Shown here piece after piece: positions 58,301 through 64,000 of a DNA stretch of 64,000 bases. Both the position numbers and the translations under genes were made by a program. Origin of the DNA: Absidia repens. Its lineage: Eukaryota; Mucoromycota; Mucoromycetes; Mucorales; Cunninghamellaceae. Below the pieces are notes generated by a model. The model was not told where the DNA came from, did no database searches, and saw only the letters and a list, made by a program, of their open reading frames with translations. The stretch spans positions 131,501-195,500 of the forward strand of contig MCGE01000016.1 of the NCBI GenBank assembly GCA_002105175.1, given 5' to 3'. Each line of letters starts with the position of its first letter. Within the stretch, counting starts at the first letter, position 1.

Positions 58301-58679
58301 GAAGACTACGTGGTGACCATAAAAAGGCTTTGTTTTTGTTGATTGAGGCATCCTTCACTTTGTCTAACATTCCCCCCCAAAAAAAGCGTCAGTTCCAAAA
58401 GAAATGTAGATCGGAATACTCTTGTTAAAGCGCCTTTTTTTTTCAGCTCCATGAACGAGTTTGTGCACTACAAATCCACTTACCAATAATACGCACAGAG
58501 AAGTCCATTTTCGTCAAAAGGAGGCGGTGTACAAACCAATCGGACCTATACGTAACCAGTGCGCCAAACAAAAAGAAGAGGTACAGTTAGTTAGCTATGG
58601 GCTGTTTTCAGAGAGTGAAACGGGAAAACTTACCAGCACCAACCACAAGGACATCGGAATCAATACTGTCTGGGTCCAT
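55316..58679 (-). CDS. Divergent FAD monooxygenase-like protein, with an apparent one-base frameshift
   Basis: Seven exons proposed: 58679-58634, 58545-58484, 58363-57857, 57746-57621, 57498-57334, 57275-55830, 55776-55316, about 937 residues. The Rossmann motif is split by intron 1 (DVLVVGAG then PIGLYTA). Exon 2 then changes frame: its second half (LTKMDFSVRIIG) is one base out, and a stop appears otherwise. The break lies at a T4 run at ~58513-58516. The DG motif ILVGADGKRSFVRQ is intact, but the GD region reads LVGGSAQSIEPPGLLSTNLGLEQAQN, lacking the usual GDAAH and PAGGQG. A long Ser/Pro/polyQ insertion (residues ~530-780) is foreign to the family. The thioredoxin-like end MVVIRPDGYVGARV is normal. 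The 53 bp last intron (donor GTCCTT) is a guess. Either an assembly error or a decaying paralogue. Confidence 0.72.
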
Positions 58680-59640
58680 GGTTTGCAGTGGTGTTGTGGT
58701 ATATGTGTATATATGTATATATGTTGGGTATGTAAACGAAAGAAAAGATATTAACGAAAAAAATACAAGTGGATGTTAAAAAAAAGAGAGAGAAGAGAGA
58801 GAGAAAAAATAAAAGAAGTGAATGAATTTGAGCACTTTTGTGCTACTGGTCGGGGCGCGAAATTGTTCTTTTTTTTTTTTATTTTGTGGGGAGAGGTGCA
58901 AAACTGGGACTTTTTAGATTATTTTCGGCCATTCCGAATCACAAGGTTTATTCCTAACTCGCTATAGTGACGAAACACTGTGCAGTTCCTGAAAAAAAAA
59001 GTGATCCATGCAGAGTTAAATAAAACAGTAATGTTACTTGTCGCTCTTTGACATATAACATTGTGATGACTTTCCAGAAATAACCTCTTGATGATGTACT
59101 ACAAAATTAATATATTTCAAGAGATTCCTCACAAATAGCTCCGTTGCGGATATGCAATCTCATTAATTGAGAGAAGGGTTCACAAGAAATATATTAATTA
59201 GGCTTGATTAAATCATTATTTGAGTGATATATCACTTTTTTTATATATATATATTTATCGATTTTATCTATCCAGATCAAATACAATTTTTGAACTCGAA
59301 ATTGAGACACCGTCATCTTTTTTGGGGAAACGAAGAAAGATGCTGGTCACTTTATTTTGGGACATCAGGCATAAAATTAATGCTAGAAAGTAACTACGCT
59401 GGACCAATATTATAGGAGTTCAATTGTATTTATCACAATACATGTACCAAAAATACGATCCTGGGTTTACTTTTCCCATTTTGATAAAAACTGAAGTACT
59501 ATTCTCTATCATTGTTTCATTGATAAAAACAGTGAGATGCCGAAACTGAGCTGATCAATACAACGAGTGGGTAATCGGTTATTCACTCGCACATAAAAAA
59601 CTCATACATACATATATAAAGTACACGTTCTTTCTGCAAC
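58680..59640. other. Intergenic region upstream of monooxygenase 2
   Basis: Should contain the promoter of the minus-strand monooxygenase in its left part. A/G-rich near 58775-58815, TATATATATATAT near 59243. No gene supported. Confidence 0.35.
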
Positions 59641-60947
59641 ATTTCTTCAAATTGGAAAGGCTGTCACCTCTCTATGAACCCTCGGTTATACATGATGATG
59701 ATACCAATTCAGCAGTTGCACCTTTTGCCTTGACTCTGTTCCCATCCGAAACCGTTAATCCCTCCCAAACACATTTGGTAATGGCACGTTACCAGGAAAA
59801 ACAAAGTCATTTTCGCATGACTGGCGGATGTTGGCTTACGTGCGACCTTTTTTTAAAAAATAAAGAAAAGCAGTTCTCCTTTTTTTTCTTTTTTTCCTTT
59901 CTTCACCCGCTTTTGTTTTGACCCTATTGAAGGTCAGTATATTTACTCTTTGTTTGTGTTATTTGCGGCAAATGTTGTCTATATTCCTTCCCCTCTTTAT
60001 TATCAAAAATTTGTCCACCTCAACAACTATTGATCCCTGCCGTAAGCAATCCGATTGACACTACTGAAAATGTTACCCTACATTTTGGAAGCGAAGAGGA
60101 AGACCGATAATGGAATCTTATCCTGACTGTCAAGGTAAACAGATATCAATGCAATATGATAGACTAAAATTGGAGCCTTTTTTATTATTATTATAGAAAC
60201 TATGTGACTAAATTCATGGTACCAAATATCTCCCCTTCAGTGCTTCAGTTTCAGCAAACATCGACACTGTTGCGAAGTGGTCCTTTAGAAGAATTCTTCA
60301 TACTGGTGAGAAACTGTTTGTGTTTTGGAGGGAACGATATGCAAAATTGTCTAAAGTTAGTAAGCCTCATTTGGAGTCCGTATTATTCATGTTACCTGTT
60401 TTTTTCGGGGAAGGGGTTAGAGGGGCGAGTTATTTGCTACATAGTACTAACTTTACTTTCTCATAGGCCTCTCAAAATGCATTCCAAGTACTGGGCGAAT
60501 ATTGCAAATATCAAGGAAGGGTGATGATTGGCGGAAGTGACGTATACTCATGACAGCGAAGACTTGATGGACAGTATAGCAACAATGCAAAAAATATGGG
60601 AGCATTTACTCTTGACGTGTCTTCCGGAGAAAGCAAAAAAATAAATAGTCAGCAACCACTGCAGTGTCATGATGAGCCAAAACAATGGTGCGTGCAAGAC
60701 CTTGAACAACATCAACAACAGCAGCAACAGCAAGATCCTCACTCCCTTGAAGATATCATATCCTGCATGGGCTACAAAAAGGTAAATAGTGCCATCTTTT
60801 TTTCATCTTGTATCAAATCAGCAATTATACTCAGATGCACCCCTATTTTATTTATGTTCTATCATGTAGTTGACGAACACTCGCTGGACAGAACGGGAAT
60901 CAACGACCACATCTAGCGACAAAGCAACAGCATCACGGACTCTATAG
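59641..60947 (+). pseudogene. Coding-like exons of an unrecognised, apparently disrupted gene
   Basis: Several stretches look coding but do not join into one frame. They are: 59650-59770 (LSPLYEPSVIHDDDTNSAVAP), 60010-60100 (PPQQLLIPAVSNPIDTTENV), 60190-60360 (FMVPNISPSVLQFQQTSTLLR, GPLEEFFILVRNCL), 60470-60540 (ASQNAFQVLGEYCKYQGRV), 60545-60640 (SEDLMDSIATMQKIWEHLL), and 60650-60781 (EPKQWCVQDLEQHQQQQQQ, DPHSLEDIISCMGYKK). The last joins by a clean intron (GTAAAT...CATGTAG) to 60870-60947, ending in TAG. Two breaks remain: near 60540, and at an A7 run at 60640-60646 where one extra base would keep the frame. No family recognised. It may be an intact gene with sequencing errors, or a decaying one. 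Confidence 0.4.
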
Positions 60948-61779
60948 GATACTAAAAATTATAGAATAGCTGTAAGTAGCTGAAAAAAAGAAGAATTTCC
61001 TCACTGTATGACTTCAGTATACTAATGATCTGATTTTTTCTATATAAATACGTATCATAGTTTGGGCTGCGTATGGGACGATTCTGATAGCGAATCCGAA
61101 GCAACTACTCAATGACGTTTATGTGCCTTATTATGGATATAACAAGACACGACCTCATATATCCAATACTCATACATACACATATCTTATTCTCTATGTC
61201 CTTCCTTATAGTATTACTTGAATTGTTGTATTTTATTCCCATCTTAGTCATTGCCCTTTATATTAATATCTCCCCATGACATTAGTTTTCAGATCCCCTT
61301 TTTTTATAATTTATCAAATAAACTATGTATGTTATCTTCAGTAAACATTGCTTCTATTTTTATATGATTATTCTTATTGATTATCGGTGCATTTGCGGAT
61401 GGATGAGAGAATGAAAATAGGCCTGAAGGTTAGTATAGTGTGATGATTGATTGTGGGTATTGATTTAGAACTACGGGTGAAACGTAACCAATTTTATATA
61501 TATGAAGGGAAGTCAGGACAAAAGGTACAGATCTTTGACGTTGAGTTGTTATAACCATCAGGTACATGCCTGATAATAGAGAGGCTACTCTCTTTGAGCG
61601 AGAGTATTCGTACAGCTATAGCTATTCTTTCTCTTTACCCTCACAAGTCATTCGTCTTCTTACACCATATATTTGAATAGAATACCTCAAGTACATGAGG
61701 CTTCTACCTATACAACACATAGCGTACCTGTATTTTTAATAAAATGCATTCATTTATTTATAGTGTGGGTATACGCAAT
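60948..61779. other. Intergenic region with one possible orphan exon
   Basis: A strong-looking donor GTAAGTAGC near 60971 and an acceptor CATAG near 61060 flank a stretch reading GCVWDDSDSESEATTQ then TGA (about 61066-61113), a plausible acidic C-terminus. I could not connect it in frame with the upstream exons. The rest shows AATAAACTATG near 61316 and no gene. Confidence 0.3.
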
Positions 61780-61940
61780 CGACACGACAAACTAATATGA
61801 GACGATGTAAAAGCAAAAAGACACAACATAGTTTATTCAGATATAGATATAAACTGTAAAAACTAAACTAAACTAAACTAGACTATGTATTCTAATGATA
61901 CTATGCCCTATCTAATGGGCAGGAGTTTAGGGATGTGGAA
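61780..61940 (-). repeat. Dispersed repeat, inverted partial copy H
   Basis: On the minus strand: CTAGTTTAGTTTAGTTTAG, ACAGTTTATATCTATATCTGAATAAACTATG, matching the end of the repeat core and its first AATAAA signal. The CACGTG end is not recognisable. It lies opposite copy F, ~250 bp away. Confidence 0.55.
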
Positions 61941-62182
61941 TGTGTGGGATGCAAGTGCCATGCTGTAGAGAAACTAATCAAATCAGCGAGAGTGAGCTAG
62001 TTATAGTGAGTCTACAAACTATTTAATAGTGAAGGGGGGTTATGTTAGGCTCAATTGTTCCATCTTGAGTGCAAAGATACCGGAAGAATAGAAGAGCCAT
62101 GCTGTTAATGTTTAATGGTGGCATGGCCATTATGAGAATGGAACCACCCTTATTCCCAAATCCTAGAACGAAAAAAAAACAC

Positions 62183-63250
62183 ATTCAAATCCCGCCCACG
62201 TGAATTTTATTGTCTTTCTTTTTTTTTTTTTTTTTCTTCACTATTTAACTCCTTTGAGGTAATGCTGGAGGTAGATTAGCTTCAGGTATAGTTTAAAACG
62301 GTTTTCAGCTCAGGGATTAGTACATTCAAGGGGAAGCCCTTTCATTTCGGATTCAAGATTTAGAACTACCATTAGTTGGCTTTTTGGAGTCTTCATTAGC
62401 TTAGCTTTGTATTAGTTTATCCATCGTTTGTATCTACATTTGAATTAAATATCTCTCTTTTTTATTTGCTTCAATGAAATATGTCCCATCAGTTTTTTTC
62501 CTGTCTTGTTCAATATATTCTTTTTTTTTTTTTTACTAACATCACCCTGCTTGATGATTATTGGCCTTGTTGTATTTCAATAACATATTGCCCCCTTTAG
62601 TCTTTCTCATATATTGTACTGTATATTATCTCCCAGTTTATAATTATTCCTTTAGATTAGTATTGACCACTCAACAAATCTCTCGTTAGACTTCCTAATA
62701 TTTACTTCAATAAATCTTTTCATTTAAATCCATTGTTACAATGAGCCCCGCGTTTTTAGTTGTAGTATCTCCCTACATGGTTCAATAATATACGTCTTTT
62801 TATTAATCATACTCTGACTAATCAACTATGAACAGTCTCGCCGTTGTAACTATTTTGAATGACCTATTAATCGCTTGCTCTTCTAACCCACCCGCTATAT
62901 TGACGGTCTCCTTCCGTGCCCCAGCAGCTTGTTGGCGGCATTGGATGATTTATTTTCAAAGATAGTCATGTTCCTGCTCAGCCAATCGTAAAAATAAATA
63001 TAGGCCGTGCTTTGAATGTAAATATCCGCTATAGATTACTTTATATCTCTCTCTAAGTGATCTATGACTATTTGCCGCGACTCCCAGAGACTTACCAACT
63101 GGTTGGCTGCTCCAGAGCACTTGATATGACTTGATATGAGCTATAATCATATTTTTGCTTTACAATTTATCATTATCGAACTGGGTTGTGCCGCCAGCGT
63201 AACCTCCATTAGATTAGACATATTATATACACAACTGAGTTCCTAAAATA
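62183..63250 (+). repeat. Dispersed ~1.1 kb non-coding repeat, copy F
   Basis: ATTCAAATCCCGCCCACGTG opens the copy (CACGTG 62197-62202), then a T-rich tract, the core (GTAGATTAGCTTCAGG, CAAGGGGAAGCCCTTTCAT, CCATTAGTTGGCTTTTTGG, CATTAGCTTAGCTTTG), TTGAATTAAATATCTC near 62441 (AATAAA mutated to AATTAAA) and modules with GCTTCAATGAAATATGTCCC and TTCAATAAATC. The end shows CAACTGGTTGGCTGCTCCAGAGCAC (63098-63122) and GCCGCCAGCGTAACCTCC near 63190, shared with copy C. Confidence 0.82.
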
Positions 63251-63911
63251 TTATTCCACCGTACGATTCTTTATCATTATCTCAAAATAAAATGATCAGC
63301 GTCTCATCGCCTCTAATTTTTCATATCGCTCTGTCCCAAAAATATCTTAGCCCCGTCTAAAAAAAATTACCCCGCCTCAGAAAAAAATCCTGTACCCATT
63401 GGATTTTTTTTTATTACACAATACCCAATTTTCGGTGTAATGCATTTGAATGGCTCACAACAGGTAGGTACATGTGACTCCCCTCTATAGGCAACATTCG
63501 ACTTATCAGATGGCAAGGATGTTTACCCAAAATAGATCATCCCAATAAACCAAAATAAAACCCCAGACAAGACACAAAGCACCAATCAACCAAACTGCAT
63601 TTCAAATAATGATTTAATTGGCTGATAATGATCCCAAAGATAGGTACATAATCCAACAATTCACTATACCAAAGACGTATATATATATTTTTTTGAAATT
63701 CTTTGTTTATTGTATGTAAATCGATTAAAGGAGAGGATTATAAAAATGCAAAAGGAAGGGAAAGGGAAGAGAATTCAAAAAAAACATAGAGGATAATAAT
63801 AATAATAATAATAAGAGTAACAATAATAATAATAATAATAAATGATGATAATAATAAAGGGATGGGGGATAAAGACTAACAAGATACTACTAACTGTTTC
63901 GAAAGTGCTGT
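63251..63911. other. Intergenic region with AAT-triplet microsatellite
   Basis: Downstream flank of YPT1. (AAT)n/(AAC) repeats lie at 63790-63860 and TATATATATATTTTTTT at 63677-63695. No gene seen. Confidence 0.5.
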
Positions 63912-64000
63912 TTAACAGCATCCACCAGATTGTTTAGGTTGAACCGAAGCACCTTGACCAACCTTGACAGTTGATTTAGGTTGTTGTTGCTGCATTGTAG
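63912..64000 (-). CDS. YPT1: Ypt1/Rab1 small GTPase, C-terminal end
   Basis: Only the last ~29 codons are in the window: TMQQQQPKSTVKVGQG, then ASVQPKQSGGCC and TAA. The double-cysteine end GGCC is the geranylgeranylation site of Rab proteins. The context KSTVKVGQG...KQSGGCC resembles the hypervariable tail of Rab1/Ypt1 (compare KSNVKI...VKQSGGGCC in animals) more than Sec4/Rab8 or Rab11. Ypt1 controls ER-to-Golgi traffic and autophagy. The rest of the gene lies beyond the right edge, so the subfamily is provisional. Confidence 0.75.
   Translation of the reverse strand, partial: TMQQQQPKSTVKVGQGASVQPKQSGGCC

Overview
The window is eukaryotic nuclear DNA from a filamentous fungus, most probably an early-diverging lineage of the Mucoromycota/Mucorales type. 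The support is AT-rich intergenic DNA, many 50-130 bp introns with GTAAGT-like donors and TAG/CAG acceptors preceded by long T tracts, Gln/Asn/Ser-rich low-complexity insertions, and a gene set of PKA, Snu114, Gyp5-type RabGAP, uS19, Tan1, ATP synthase d and Ypt1. Placement below phylum is a guess.

Layout. 1-11.6 kb: 5' end of a PKA catalytic subunit (-), divergent from the U5 snRNP GTPase Snu114 (+, 12 exons), then a one-pass membrane protein, a small coiled-coil protein and a tail-anchored protein (all -). 15-18.8 kb: TBC-domain RabGAP (+). 22.3-25.7 kb: secreted M28 aminopeptidase and a bHLH-zipper factor (both -). 28-33.3 kb: S28 serine carboxypeptidase (+), uS19/RPS15 (-), and divergent TAN1 (+). 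34-40 kb: FAD monooxygenase (+), Ser/Thr/Pro-rich membrane protein (+), Pro-rich tail-anchored protein (-). 42.8-49 kb: a tRNA-Val(CAC) gene with a complete Ty3-like LTR retrotransposon inserted about 10 bp upstream of it. 49.7-58.7 kb: ATP7 (+), a LysM + repeat + 3D-domain secreted protein (-), and a second, unusual FAD monooxygenase (-). 59.6-61.1 kb: coding-like, apparently disrupted exons. 63.9 kb: C-terminus of a Ypt1/Rab1 GTPase (-).

The larger intergenic gaps are not empty. Six carry copies of one diverged, non-coding dispersed repeat of about 1.0-1.25 kb. It has a fixed order: a CACGTG element in a CCCGCCCACGTGAA-like context, a pyrimidine tract, a conserved ~150 bp core, then several degenerate ~100 bp modules that mostly contain AATAAA. 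Copies lie near 11.7, 20.0-21.6, 26.4, 40.8, 51.4 and 62.2 kb. I do not recognise this family; it and the retrotransposon (identical LTRs, tRNA-proximal insertion, predicted -1 frameshift at GGGAAAA, integrase in a separate reading frame behind an A-rich spacer) are the most interesting contents.

The protein genes are mostly unrelated housekeeping or secretory functions, with no obvious functional cluster beyond two secreted peptidases within 8 kb and two divergent paralogous FAD monooxygenases 20 kb apart. Exon boundaries were deduced by hand from splice signals and frame continuity; summed coding lengths are multiples of three except where a break is stated.
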